The notes: a model not told the origin generated them from the letters alone. A stretch of DNA of 64,000 nucleotides from Planctomycetota bacterium (GCA_016795325.1 JAEUHY010000015.1:985438-1049437); one strand, 5' to 3'; counted from the stretch's first letter, positions 47,670-57,278 are shown. Numbers and translations: made by a program.

Positions 47670-48832
47670 GGATCGTGCACATCATCACCACGCTCGACGT
47701 GGGCGGCGCCGAGATGCACCTGCTGGCGCAGGTGCGCGGCCAGTGCGTGCGCGGACACGAGGTGCGCGTCGCGTTCCTCAAGGGACACGGCACGCTCGAA
47801 GCGGACTTTCGCTCGGCCGGTGCACAGGTCGTCACGCGCGTGGGATCGGGCGCGGGCCTGTTCGTGCGCCTGTGGCCGCACCTGCGCTGGGCGCAGATCG
47901 TGCACACGCACCTCTTGAAGGCCGACATGGCCGGCGCCCTGGCCGCCACGCTCGCCGGCCGCCGCGCGGGCTTGATCGCGAGCAAGCACAACGACGAACA
48001 GGTGCTCACGCGCGCGCTCGTCTCGCGCATCCACGGCGTGCTCGGCGCGCTGCCGCAGCGCACGATCTGTCTCTCCGACCACGTGGCGCGCTTCATCGAG
48101 CAGCACGGGCGCGTGCGCCGCGAGAAGCTGGTGCGCATCTACTACGGTCTCGATCCCGCGCCCTTCGAGCACGCGGCCGCCGATCCCCTCGCGCGGCGCG
48201 ACGCGCGCGCGGAGTTGGGCATCGCTCCGGACGAAGTGGTGTTCATCTGCGTCGCCCGCTTTGCGCCGCAGAAGGCGCACGACGTGCTGCTGCGCGCACA
48301 CGCCGAGTTGCTGCGCAGCGCGCCGCGCGCACGCCTGCTGCTCGTCGGCGACGATCCCTTCGGCGACGGCCGCCGCCGCGCCGAGCAGCTCGCGCGCGAG
48401 CTGGGGCTGGGCGAGCGTGTGCTGTTCGCCGGCATTCGCCGCGACGTGCCGCGCCTGCTCGCGGCCTCCGACGTGTTCGTCATGTGCTCGCTGTGGGAGG
48501 GACTGGGCCTGGTGTTCCTCGAGGCGATGTCGGCGGGGTTGCCCGTGGTCGCAACGCGCGTTTCGGCGACCCCGGAGGTGGTCGAACAGGGCGTGACGGG
48601 CGAACTCGTTCCGGCGCGCGACGCGTCCGCGCTGGCGAGCGCCATGGCGCGGCTCGTCGGCGAACCCCAGCGCCGCAGCGCGCTGGGCGTCCGCGGTCGG
48701 GAGCGGGTCCGAAAGATCTTCGGGCTCGAGCGCATGGTCGAGGAGACGCTGGCGGTGTACGCCGACGTGTTGGGGCCCTCGGGAGGCGCGGCGCCGAACG
48801 CTGTTCAGGCGCGGCGCTCGCCAGGTCGATAG
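47666..48832 (+). CDS. GT4 glycosyltransferase 2
   Basis: A 388-residue GT4 enzyme. It begins IVHIITTLDVGGAEMHLL, where the glycine-rich turn binds the acceptor, and has ARFAPQKAHDVLLRAHAEL and SLWEGLGLVFLEAMSAGLPVVATRV. The ATG at 47666 overlaps the previous stop as ATGA. Followed after 21 bp by an uncharacterised membrane protein gene. Confidence 0.88.
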   Translation: MRIVHIITTLDVGGAEMHLLAQVRGQCVRGHEVRVAFLKGHGTLEADFRSAGAQVVTRVGSGAGLFVRLWPHLRWAQIVHTHLLKADMAGALAATLAGRRAGLIASKHNDEQVLTRALVSRIHGVLGALPQRTICLSDHVARFIEQHGRVRREKLVRIYYGLDPAPFEHAAADPLARRDARAELGIAPDEVVFICVARFAPQKAHDVLLRAHAELLRSAPRARLLLVGDDPFGDGRRRAEQLARELGLGERVLFAGIRRDVPRLLAASDVFVMCSLWEGLGLVFLEAMSAGLPVVATRVSATPEVVEQGVTGELVPARDASALASAMARLVGEPQRRSALGVRGRERVRKIFGLERMVEETLAVYADVLGPSGGAAPNAVQARRSPGR

Positions 48833-48853
48833 GGCCCGATCCGAGCCAGTGGC

Positions 48854-49366
48854 GTGAGCGAGTCGATCCCCCAAAACTCTCCAGCGGCCCACGGGGCAGC
48901 GCTGCCTGACCCGACGGCTTCGACGGCGGGCGGTGAAGGTGACGGGCGCTCCAAGGCCTACCGTGGCGGCGACCGACGGGCCCGGCCCACGCCGCGCTTC
49001 TCGCGCTACACGTTGTTCGGCGGTCGGCGCCGCAAGGCGCGGCGCGAGCACGAGAACGAGAACGCCTTCGTCGACCAGTACAGCCCGCGCCTGTTCGCGG
49101 TCATGTTCTGGATCGCACTGATGAACCTGGGCGACAGCTTCTTCACGCTGCACCACATCCAGAACGGAGCGATCGAACTCAATCCGGTCGCGGCCTGGAT
49201 GCTCACCACCGGTCGCACGGGCTTCGTCGTGCTCAAGGCCAGCGTGATCTTGATCCCGTTGCTGGTGCTCACGCTGCACAAGAACTTCTCGCTGGCGCGC
49301 GTGGGCATCTGGACCGCCGCGGGCGCCTACACGCTGCTGCTCGCGTACCACATCGCCTTGCTTTGA
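48854..49366 (+). CDS. DUF5658-like small membrane protein
   Basis: A 170-residue protein: a disordered, charged N-terminal 70 residues (many Arg/Lys/Asp, with a DRRARPTPRFSRYTLFGGRRR stretch) and three membrane helices in the last 90 residues, with the motif LNPVAAWML in the first loop typical of DUF5658. Function unknown. GTG start at 48854. Inside the glycosyltransferase cluster, so it could be accessory to the surface polymer, but that is positional inference. Confidence 0.65.
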   Translation: MSESIPQNSPAAHGAALPDPTASTAGGEGDGRSKAYRGGDRRARPTPRFSRYTLFGGRRRKARREHENENAFVDQYSPRLFAVMFWIALMNLGDSFFTLHHIQNGAIELNPVAAWMLTTGRTGFVVLKASVILIPLLVLTLHKNFSLARVGIWTAAGAYTLLLAYHIALL

Positions 49367-49391
49367 GCGCTTCGGCTAGGCTGGGCGCGGG

Positions 49392-49973
49392 ATGGACACG
49401 GCGGGAACAGCACGCGTTCGGTGGAGTTTGCGCGCCGGCGTCGTGGGGCTGGCCTGCTGGTTGTCAGCGTGCGGTGTGCGCGAGTTGCCGACCGATTGCG
49501 CGTCGCTGGCGCTTCTCGCCGAAGGCCAGCTTGCGATGGGGCATTGGGACGAGGCGCGCCGCACGGCCACGAAGCTGCGCGAGGTTTGCCCCGACGCCTG
49601 CTCCGACGCGCGCCACACCGCGCTTGCTGCGTGGCAGCTCGCGCGCTGTGCGCTGCGCGGGACGTCAAGCGAACCCGATACGCTCGTCGAGCTGCGCCGG
49701 CTGCTCCTGCGCGAAAACTCCGGCGGTGCGCACGAGTTCCTGGCGCTCTCGAGCGCCGATCTATCGGTACTGCTGGCCGATGCGCGGCAGCTTGGGCTGC
49801 GCCAGGTCGAGCACTGGCTTCTCGTGCAGGCGCTCGCAGCTGAGCCGCCGGCTCACCTCGCGAACGCGCTCCGCGTGCGATTGCACGCCTTCTCGCCGCG
49901 CTGCGAGCCGACCCCGATCGACTGCGACTGGGCGAACGAGTGCGAGAGCGATTGCGGGTGGGTCGCGCGCTGA
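49392..49973 (+). CDS. Cysteine-rich putative lipoprotein
   Basis: A 193-residue protein with a signal ending in the lipobox LSAC at Cys27. The mature chain has paired cysteines (TDC, VCPDAC, RC) and a C-terminal stretch CEPTPIDCDWANECESDCG with six residues spaced for disulfides. The middle is helical, TPR-like but too short for confident assignment. Unknown function; predicted outside the cytoplasm. Located between the DUF5658 gene and the next glycosyltransferase. Confidence 0.6.
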   Translation: MDTAGTARVRWSLRAGVVGLACWLSACGVRELPTDCASLALLAEGQLAMGHWDEARRTATKLREVCPDACSDARHTALAAWQLARCALRGTSSEPDTLVELRRLLLRENSGGAHEFLALSSADLSVLLADARQLGLRQVEHWLLVQALAAEPPAHLANALRVRLHAFSPRCEPTPIDCDWANECESDCGWVAR

Positions 49974-50043
49974 GCGTCGCCACGCAGCTGACGCCGACAG
50001 AGTGAAGATCGCGGCGAGTGCGTCCAGTACGCTGTCGGGCCCC

Positions 50044-51204
50044 ATGCGCATCGCCCGAGTCCTGACTCGCATGAACCTCGGCGGACCGGCCCGCCAGGTG
50101 CTCGCCAGCGATCCGCTGCTCATGCGCCGCGGCTATGAAATCCGCGTGTTCGCCGGGTCTCCCGAAGCGGGCGAAGGCGACCTGTTCGACGAGGCGCAGC
50201 GGCGCGGCCTCGACATCGTGCGCGTGCCGGGCCTGGCGCGCGGTTGGTCGCTCGCCGGAGACCTGCGCGCCCGCGCGTTCCTCAAGCAGCAGTTCCGCGC
50301 GTTCGCGCCGCAGCTGGTGCACTCGCACGCCTCGAAGGCCGGCGCGTTGGCGCGTTCGGCGGCGCGCGGCCTCGACGCCGCGCGCGTCCACACCTTCCAC
50401 GGCCACGTGCTCGAGGGGTACTTCCCCGCGCCGCTGTCGCGCGGGTTGATCGCGATCGAACGCAAGCTCGCGCGCGAGACCGACCGCATCGTCGCCGTGT
50501 CGCACGCGACGGCGGACGACCTCGTGCGGCTGGGCATCGCGCCGGAAGAACGCATCGTGGTCGTGCCGCCCGGCGTCGATCTCTCGCGTCTGCTCGACCT
50601 CGAGCGTGGCAGCGGCGACTTGCAACGACGGCTCGGCGCGCCGCGTGAAGCGCTGCTGGTCGGCGTCGTCGGCCGACTCGCGCCGGTCAAGGCGCCCGAG
50701 CGTGCGTTGGAGGTGCTCGAACTGCTCGGCGAGCGGTATCCGCTGCTGCAACTGGTGTTCATCGGCGACGGCGAGTTGCGCGGCGCGCTCGAGCGGCGCA
50801 TCCGCGCGCTGCCGGCGGCGCTGCGCGAGCGCGCGCACATGCTCGGCGCCGTCGAGGACATCACGCCGCTGTACGCCGACCTGTTCGCCGTGCTGCTCAC
50901 GTCGTTGTCGGAGGGTTTGCCGGTCGCGTTGATCGAAGCGGCGGCCGCGGCGCTGCCGGTGGTCACGACGCGCGTCGGCGGGTGCGAGGAGATCGTGGCC
51001 GAGGAGCGCACGGGTTACCTCGGCAACACGGTCGACGAGCTGGGCTACGGGCTCTCGCGGCTGCTCGACGACCCGGCTGCCGCGAGTGCGATGGGGCAGC
51101 GCGCGCGGCTGCGCGTCGTGGCGCGGCACAGCGCCGAAAGCCTCGCCACACGATTGGACCAGCTCTACCAGGCCGTGGCCCAGGAGCGGGCATGCGCCTC
51201 TTGA
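50044..51204 (+). CDS. GT4 glycosyltransferase 3
   Basis: A 386-residue GT4 enzyme starting IARVLTRMNLGGPARQVLA. It has HTFHGHVLEGYF in the acceptor half, VVGRLAPVKAPERALEVLEL and SLSEGLPVALIEAAAAALPVVTTRV in the donor half. The ATG at 50044 is used. The 3' end overlaps the next gene by 13 bp. Resembles N-acetylglucosaminyl/galactosyl transferases of capsule clusters, without a firm donor. Confidence 0.87.
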   Translation: MRIARVLTRMNLGGPARQVLASDPLLMRRGYEIRVFAGSPEAGEGDLFDEAQRRGLDIVRVPGLARGWSLAGDLRARAFLKQQFRAFAPQLVHSHASKAGALARSAARGLDAARVHTFHGHVLEGYFPAPLSRGLIAIERKLARETDRIVAVSHATADDLVRLGIAPEERIVVVPPGVDLSRLLDLERGSGDLQRRLGAPREALLVGVVGRLAPVKAPERALEVLELLGERYPLLQLVFIGDGELRGALERRIRALPAALRERAHMLGAVEDITPLYADLFAVLLTSLSEGLPVALIEAAAAALPVVTTRVGGCEEIVAEERTGYLGNTVDELGYGLSRLLDDPAAASAMGQRARLRVVARHSAESLATRLDQLYQAVAQERACAS

Positions 51205-52322
51205 TGCTCAGCGGCGACCGGCAGGTCTCGATCGGCGAGCGCGGGCCGTTCTACGCGATGCAGCGCGAGTTCTCGCGGCATTTCGAGCGCATCGACGTGC
51301 TCTGCCCGCGTCCGGACAAACCCGTGAGCGTGCGCACGATCTTCGATTCGGTGCACTTCCATCCGGCGTCGTGCGGTCGCTCCGGGATGGTCGGATACCT
51401 GCGCTCGAAGGGCCGTGAGTTGATCGCGCAGCACGCGCCGGCGCTGATCGTGAGTCACGACTACGGCTGGTTCTACAACGGCCGCGCCGCTGCGAGCCTC
51501 GCGCGCGAGTGCGGCGTGCCGTACCTCTCGGAAATCCACCACGTGCCCGGCTATCCAGTGGCCGCCGACTTCAAGGAACGGGTCGACCGAGTCGTCGCAC
51601 GCACCTACATCCGCTGGGCTCGCTCGCACGCCAAGGCCTTCCGCGTTGTTAATTCCGTAGAGATGCCGGAGTTGCTCGAGCGCTGGGGCGTGCCTCGCGA
51701 GCAGATCGTGGTGCTGCCGTCGCTGTACATCGACCTCGAGGTGTTCGCGCCGCCTGCGTCGGCGCTCGAGCCCGAGCAGGACATCACCTACGTCGGCCGC
51801 ATGGTGAACAACAAGGGGCTCGACCGGATCGTCGCTGCGGCCGCGCTGCTCGCTTCGCGCGGCAAGCCCGCGAGCTTGCTGATGGTCGGCAAGGGGCCGC
51901 TGCTCGAAGCGACGCGCGCGCGTGCGCAGGCGCGTGGGATCTCCGCGACGACGCGATTTGTCGAGTGGGTTGCGCGGCCCGAGGATCTGGCGGAGATCTA
52001 CCGCCGCTCGCGCGTCGTGGTCTGCGCCTCGACGTGCGAAGGCGGGCCGCGCTTCACCGTCGAAGCGATGGCTTGCGGCACGCCGGTGGTGAGCACTCCG
52101 GTCGGGATGATGAAGGAGCTGGTGGTCGACGGACGCAACGGCGCGCAGTGCGGCTTCGACGTCGAGAGCTTGGCGAGTGCGCTCGAGCGTGTCCTCGGTG
52201 ACGAAACCGCGCGCCGTCGCCTCGGCGCCAACGCCCGCGAAGCGACCTTGCGCTTCGAGTACGCCAAGGTGATCCGCGGCTACGCGGACGGTCTGAAGCG
52301 CCTCGCCGGAGAGCGCGCGTGA
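51192..52322 (+). CDS. GT4 glycosyltransferase 4
   Basis: A 376-residue GT4 enzyme. Early motif SGDRQVSIGERGPFYAMQREF, the ITYVGRMVNNKGLDRIVAAA segment and STCEGGPRFTVEAMACGTPVVSTPV give the GT-B fold. The ATG at 51192 overlaps the previous gene by 13 bp and its stop overlaps the next GTG as GTGA. Confidence 0.86.
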   Translation: MRLLMLSGDRQVSIGERGPFYAMQREFSRHFERIDVLCPRPDKPVSVRTIFDSVHFHPASCGRSGMVGYLRSKGRELIAQHAPALIVSHDYGWFYNGRAAASLARECGVPYLSEIHHVPGYPVAADFKERVDRVVARTYIRWARSHAKAFRVVNSVEMPELLERWGVPREQIVVLPSLYIDLEVFAPPASALEPEQDITYVGRMVNNKGLDRIVAAAALLASRGKPASLLMVGKGPLLEATRARAQARGISATTRFVEWVARPEDLAEIYRRSRVVVCASTCEGGPRFTVEAMACGTPVVSTPVGMMKELVVDGRNGAQCGFDVESLASALERVLGDETARRRLGANAREATLRFEYAKVIRGYADGLKRLAGERA

Positions 52323-53383
52323 AACTGCTGTTCCTCACGCAGGTGCTCGACCGCAACGACGCGGTGCTGGGGTTCGTCCCGCGCTGGATCGAAGGCTTGG
52401 CCGCGCACTGCGAGCGAGTGCGCGTGGTGGCGCTCGAGGTCGGCGACGCCAGCGGACTGGGGCCGAACGTCGACTGGCGCGAGGTCGGTCGCAAGGGCTA
52501 CTTGCGGCGCTACCTGCGCAACCGCGCGTTTCTGCGCGAAGCGCTCGTCGACGAGCGCTTCGACGCGGTGCTCGCGCACATGGTTCCGCGCTACACGTTG
52601 CTCTCGGCGCGTGCGGCGCGTTCGGCGGGAGCGCGCCAGTACCTGTGGTACACGCACGGCGCCGTCGACGAACGGTTGCGCAAGGCCGAGCGGCACGTGG
52701 CGAAGATCTTCACCGCCAGCGAGGAATCGCTGCGCCTGGAGACTCCCAAGCGTGTGGTCACGGGCCACGGCATCGACACACGGCGTTTCGCGCCCGGCGG
52801 CGTCGAACCGGTGCGCCCGATCCGCCTGTTGACCGTCGGCCGACTGACGCCCGCCAAGGATCAGCTCACGTTGCTGGCCGCGCTCGGCATTCTCGTTTCG
52901 CGCGGCTTCGACGTGCACCTCGACATCGTCGGCGACGTGCTCGCCAGCGGCGATGAGCAGTACCGCCGGCGCGTCGAGGAGCAGATCGAGGTCGGCGCGT
53001 TGCGCGAGCGGGTCGTGCTCCACGGAGCGGTGCCGTACAAGGACATCGCGCCGTACTACCAGCGCTGCACGCTGCTGGTCAGCGCGAGTCGCACGGGCAG
53101 CATCGACAAGGTCGTGCTCGAGGCCATGGCCTGCGCGCGACCCGTGCTGACCTGCAACGACGCGTTCCCGCGCCTGTTTCGCACGCTCGGCGCCGACGCG
53201 GCGCGGCTGGTGTTCGAGCCGCAGAGCGCAACCTCGCTCGTCGAGCGCATCGAGACCTTGCTGCGGTTGCGCCAGCCCGAGCGCGTAGCGTTGGGCGAGC
53301 GTCTGCGGGAGCTCGTGGTGCGCGAGCACGAGGTCGATGCGTTGATGGAGCGGCTGGTGCGCGAGATGGAGCCCGGCCGGTGA
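52319..53383 (+). CDS. GT4 glycosyltransferase 5
   Basis: A 354-residue GT4 enzyme. Start LLFLTQVLDRNDAVLGFVPRW; later TVGRLTPAKDQLTLLAALGIL and the donor-site segment SRTGSIDKVVLEAMACARPVLTCND. The donor glutamate lies in VVLEAMAC. GTG start overlapping the previous stop (GTGA); its own stop overlaps the GTG of the next gene in the same manner, so translation is chained. Confidence 0.85.
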   Translation: MKLLFLTQVLDRNDAVLGFVPRWIEGLAAHCERVRVVALEVGDASGLGPNVDWREVGRKGYLRRYLRNRAFLREALVDERFDAVLAHMVPRYTLLSARAARSAGARQYLWYTHGAVDERLRKAERHVAKIFTASEESLRLETPKRVVTGHGIDTRRFAPGGVEPVRPIRLLTVGRLTPAKDQLTLLAALGILVSRGFDVHLDIVGDVLASGDEQYRRRVEEQIEVGALRERVVLHGAVPYKDIAPYYQRCTLLVSASRTGSIDKVVLEAMACARPVLTCNDAFPRLFRTLGADAARLVFEPQSATSLVERIETLLRLRQPERVALGERLRELVVREHEVDALMERLVREMEPGR

Positions 53384-55164
53384 GCGAGCCCCGCATCCGC
53401 GAGGAACTGCTCGAGCCGCTGCGGCGCGCGCTCGGCTGGCTGCTCACGCTGCGCGATGCGCGCGGGGCCATCGTGTGTCCGGAGCACAAGCTCGAACACA
53501 CCGGCAAGAGCGCGGGCGCCGCCGTGCTCGCAGCGCGGCTCGCCAGGTTGGACCGGCCGGAGTTTCGCGCGCAGCACCTGGCGGCCGCGATCGAGCAGGG
53601 GCGACGCATGGTCGCGAACGTGCACCGCGAGGGGACCAGCGAGTGCCACACGTTCTGGCCCGGCCGGCACGACAAGTTCAACAGCTCCAACGCGGTCATC
53701 GACGGGGGAGCTTGCAGCGACGCGCTTGCGGAGCTGGTCGAATCGCTTGGCGACGAGTTGAGCGACGACGACCGCCGCGCATTCGCGCACGCGAGCACGC
53801 TCCACGCGCGCACGTACTTGCGCTACGCCGTGCTCGACAAAGGTGTTCCCGCGCAGCGCGCCTGGGGACTGACGGGGCTCGCCTCCGCGTGGCGTCTTTC
53901 GCGCGAAAACGAACTCGAAAACGCAGCGATCGAAGCCTTCGGCGCGCTCGAAGGCGTGCAGAATGCCGACGGCAGCTTTCCGTACCACCCGCTCGAGTGG
54001 GGCGCGCCGCACGCTGGCGCAGGCGACGCCAGCAGCTTCTACCACTCGCGCGTCCCGGCCTTCATGCTCTTCGCGCTCGAGCGACTCGAGCGCGATCCAC
54101 GCGACCCGCTGTTCGCGCGCACGCTCTACTCTGCGCTCGATTTCGCGGAAGGTCTGCACGGTCCCGACGGCATCAAGTGCGGCCTCGTGGAAGCCAAGCC
54201 CTGGTACTGGGGCGCGGAGTACGAAGTCGCCAGCCACGTGTTCGACGTGTACGCGCTCGCGCGCGCCGGCGAGTTGTTCCGCGAGCGCCGCTTCAGCGCC
54301 GCGGCCGTGCGCGCCTACCGCACCTGGATCGAGCATTTGAAACCGAGCGGCGAGCCCCGCAGTCACCTGCCGGGTCCCGGGCGCACGAAGAGTTATCAGT
54401 GCCCGGTCTTTTGGGCCTGCCACGCGGAGTGGATCGCGCGCGCGCTGCCGCTGCTGGAGCAGCACTGGGACAGCGTTCCGCGCTTCGAACGCGCTGGCTC
54501 GGGCGGAGGCATCGATCTGCGCATCCGCGCGTGGGGCGCGGTCGACCTCGTGCGCCTGGAGGACGACGCGGTCGTGGCCTGGGTGCGCGGCTCGCGTCCG
54601 GGCTACAACGTGCACCACGGCAGTCCGCACGGCGCCGGCTTGCTGCGCGTCGTGCGCAAGAGCGACGGCGCAGAGCTGCTGGCGCGTCGGCGTCTCGCCT
54701 GCGCGCAGGAAGGCGAATGGAGCGCGCGGCGTGCGCACTTCGCGCCGGCCCGTGGTTGGGCTCACAACTCGGCGGAGTTGCGCTTTTCGCTCTGGCTGAC
54801 GCGCAACCACGCGCGCGGCGGGCGCTGGCTCTCCGCGCTCGCCGCGCCGTTCGACGTCGCGCGTCGCGGAGTGCTCGCGTTCGCTTCGAGCGAGGTTTCG
54901 AGCAGCTTCGCGCTCCGCACCCACGCTCACCTCGACGGCGAAGGCGTGACCCTCGAAAGCGCGCTCGCGCACCGCGGCGGCGAGGTGGCGCCGGGCAGCC
55001 GCCTGGTGCGCCGTTTCGAGCTCGATGGTCGCGGACTCTTGGTGCACGAGCGCCTCGAAGCGTCCGGTGGCGCGCGGGGAGTTGCCTTTCACTTCCCACG
55101 CCAAGCCCGCGAGCGCCAAGAGACGCCCGGAGCTTCGCACGAAGTCCGCTATCGCTTAGCGTGA
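53380..55164 (+). CDS. Unassigned large protein, probable alpha/alpha-toroid fold
   Basis: A 594-residue protein with no signal peptide or membrane segment, so probably cytoplasmic. The first about 370 residues are repeated paired helices with conserved aromatic and acidic residues (HTFWPGRHDKFNSSNAVIDGG, QNADGSFPYHPLEWG, KPWYWGAEYEVASHVFDVYALA), the look of an (alpha/alpha)6 barrel as in polysaccharide lyases, glycoside hydrolases and terpene cyclases. The last about 200 residues are beta-rich and resemble the sandwich following heparinase-type barrels. No family name is justified. GTG start, coupled to genes on both sides. Confidence 0.6.
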   Translation: MSEPRIREELLEPLRRALGWLLTLRDARGAIVCPEHKLEHTGKSAGAAVLAARLARLDRPEFRAQHLAAAIEQGRRMVANVHREGTSECHTFWPGRHDKFNSSNAVIDGGACSDALAELVESLGDELSDDDRRAFAHASTLHARTYLRYAVLDKGVPAQRAWGLTGLASAWRLSRENELENAAIEAFGALEGVQNADGSFPYHPLEWGAPHAGAGDASSFYHSRVPAFMLFALERLERDPRDPLFARTLYSALDFAEGLHGPDGIKCGLVEAKPWYWGAEYEVASHVFDVYALARAGELFRERRFSAAAVRAYRTWIEHLKPSGEPRSHLPGPGRTKSYQCPVFWACHAEWIARALPLLEQHWDSVPRFERAGSGGGIDLRIRAWGAVDLVRLEDDAVVAWVRGSRPGYNVHHGSPHGAGLLRVVRKSDGAELLARRRLACAQEGEWSARRAHFAPARGWAHNSAELRFSLWLTRNHARGGRWLSALAAPFDVARRGVLAFASSEVSSSFALRTHAHLDGEGVTLESALAHRGGEVAPGSRLVRRFELDGRGLLVHERLEASGGARGVAFHFPRQARERQETPGASHEVRYRLA

Positions 55165-55172
55165 AGGACTCG

Positions 55173-57278
55173 ATGGCAACTGAGAATTCTTCACAGTCCG
55201 GCGGCTTGGGCGTCACGCTGAGGGCCGCGCTCAACGTGGGTTTGGGTGTGGGCGCGCTCATCGGGGTGATCGACGCGGGAATCGCGAGCACGCTCACTCC
55301 GGTGGAGGGCGTGGGAACGCTTCTGGCCTGCGCCGCCGGCGCAGCGGTCGTGTACGGCGCCGCCTACTCCGGGCTGATGCTGCTCGCGGCGCTACTGCTG
55401 CACCCGTGGCTGCGTTCGCGCACGCTCGGCCAACGCTTCGCCGCGCTCTTCACTCTCGCGCTCGGCGGCGGCCTGTTCCTCGAGTTGTTCTGGTGGTCGA
55501 GGCCGTGGGTGCTGTACGGAGTGCCGATCAGCGATCCGCGTCGACTCGCCGCCGGCGCCGCGATGGCGCTGGCCTGTTTCGCGCTCGCAGCTTTCGCGAC
55601 GCGCCGCATGGCGCTGCTCTCGAACGCGCTCAAGTGGAGCGCGGCGGCCGCCGTCGCGGCGCTGTGGCTCGTCGGCGTTCCCTTCCTGGTGCTGAGCGCA
55701 CGCGACGTGGAGCAACTCGGCCGCTTGAACGAGCGCAACCGCGACTTGCCCAACGTGCTGTTCGTGGTGCACGACGCCATGCGCGCGGACGTGCTCGGTT
55801 GCTACGGCAACACGCGCGTCAAGACGCCCGTGTTCGATTCGCTCGCCGCGCGCGGCGTGTTGTTCGAGAACGCGTTCGTGCAGGCGCCGTTCACGGGTTC
55901 GAGCTTCGGCAGCTACTTCACGGGCAAGTACCCGCGCCGGCACGGCTTCGTGAAGATGGTTCCCGGCATGCGCATGGAACCCAGTGTGACGATCGCGTCC
56001 CACCTCGACAGCGCCACGCGCACGCCGAGCGGTCCCAAGCTCGAGCGGACGGACTACCACTCGGTGACGTTCATGACCGGCGCGCTGAGCCAGGCGTCGG
56101 GGCTGATGCGCGGCTTCGATTCGTACTTCGAAGCGATGATGGGGCACGACCTGGTCGATGTGGACAATCCCTGGAGCGTGCTGCGCTCGGAGTTGGTGCT
56201 CTACGTGCTGAAGTCGAAGCTCGAGCAGCGCATCTTCGGCGAACCCGTCAAGCGCGCCGCGGTCGATTGGTTCGAGCGCAACGGCCGCAAGCGCTTCTTC
56301 GCGATGGCTCACTTCTACGCAACGCACACGCCGTACGACCCGCCGGCGGACGTGCGCGCGCTGTATTGCGACCCTGCGTACGACGGGCCGGTGAAGGCCT
56401 TCTACGCGCACCACCGCGAGTTGATCGAGAGCGGCAAGGCGACGCCGACCGAAGCCGACAAGCGCCAGATCCAGAACCTCTACTACGCCGGAGTCACGCA
56501 CGGCGACCGCATGACGGGCGAGTTGCTCGACGCGCTCGAGCGCGCCGGTGTGCTCGACAACACGATCGTCGTCATCACCGCCGACCACGGCGAGGAGCTC
56601 GACGACCACGGACTGTGGGAGCACAACCACATGTTCAACACCAACCTGCGCGTGCCGCTGATCGTCGTGGCGCCCGGGCGGCTGCCGGCGGGCGTGCGCG
56701 TGAAGTCGCTGGTAGACTCGATCGATTTGCTGCCGAGCCTGTGCGAGCTGATCGGCCTCCAAGTTCCGCACGAGGAGCGCCTCGACGACAAGCAGCGCAA
56801 CTACGGGCTCGTCGACGGCGCGAGCTTCGTGGGCCTCGCGCACGGCCGCGCGGAGCGCCTGCGCGAGTTCAGTTTCGCCGAGAACGGGCTGGAGATGTCG
56901 GCGCAGGATCTCGAGTGGAAGCTCGTCGTGCGCGCAGCCGAACTCGAGAAGGAGTCGCTCGATTCGATGGAGAGCCACGAGATCTATCCGGCGCGGCTGT
57001 ACCACCTCGCGGCGGATCCCGACGAACACAGCAACGTGCTCGCCGAGCATCGCGAGCAGGCATTGCGTCTGTTCGGCGCGCTGCGCGCCTGGGACATGGC
57101 GATGCCGATCCCTCGGCATTCGATCGCGCAGTCCGCGCGCGACCTAGAGCAAGAGGCGCGGCGCCTAGGGGAGCTCGGTTACGGCGACGGTGTTGGCCAA
57201 GGCGTGGGGCCGACGCAGAAGAACACCGGTGGCAAGCCCGACCCGGTCCAGCCGAGCGAGCAAAAACGTCAGCCGTGA
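55173..57278 (+). CDS. Membrane-anchored alkaline-phosphatase-superfamily (sulfatase-like) protein
   Basis: A 701-residue protein with four or five N-terminal membrane helices (about 12-190) and an external AP-superfamily domain. Metal ligands are seen in VVHDAMRADVLGCYGN and in ADHGEELDDHG (D471, H472). At the sulfatase signature the sequence reads QAPFTGSSFGSYFTGKYP, so T241 replaces the Cys/Ser that becomes formylglycine. Thr nucleophiles are used by phosphoethanolamine transferases and related enzymes. The ATG at 55173 has AAGGA upstream; a GTG at 55161 overlapping the previous stop is an alternative that adds four residues. Confidence 0.8.
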   Translation: MATENSSQSGGLGVTLRAALNVGLGVGALIGVIDAGIASTLTPVEGVGTLLACAAGAAVVYGAAYSGLMLLAALLLHPWLRSRTLGQRFAALFTLALGGGLFLELFWWSRPWVLYGVPISDPRRLAAGAAMALACFALAAFATRRMALLSNALKWSAAAAVAALWLVGVPFLVLSARDVEQLGRLNERNRDLPNVLFVVHDAMRADVLGCYGNTRVKTPVFDSLAARGVLFENAFVQAPFTGSSFGSYFTGKYPRRHGFVKMVPGMRMEPSVTIASHLDSATRTPSGPKLERTDYHSVTFMTGALSQASGLMRGFDSYFEAMMGHDLVDVDNPWSVLRSELVLYVLKSKLEQRIFGEPVKRAAVDWFERNGRKRFFAMAHFYATHTPYDPPADVRALYCDPAYDGPVKAFYAHHRELIESGKATPTEADKRQIQNLYYAGVTHGDRMTGELLDALERAGVLDNTIVVITADHGEELDDHGLWEHNHMFNTNLRVPLIVVAPGRLPAGVRVKSLVDSIDLLPSLCELIGLQVPHEERLDDKQRNYGLVDGASFVGLAHGRAERLREFSFAENGLEMSAQDLEWKLVVRAAELEKESLDSMESHEIYPARLYHLAADPDEHSNVLAEHREQALRLFGALRAWDMAMPIPRHSIAQSARDLEQEARRLGELGYGDGVGQGVGPTQKNTGGKPDPVQPSEQKRQP

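Noticed and set aside
55161..55172. GTG start for the sulfatase-like gene overlapping the previous stop
   Set aside because: The pattern fits the chain of GTGA overlaps, but the ATG at 55173 has a better ribosome site; it is kept only as an alternative.
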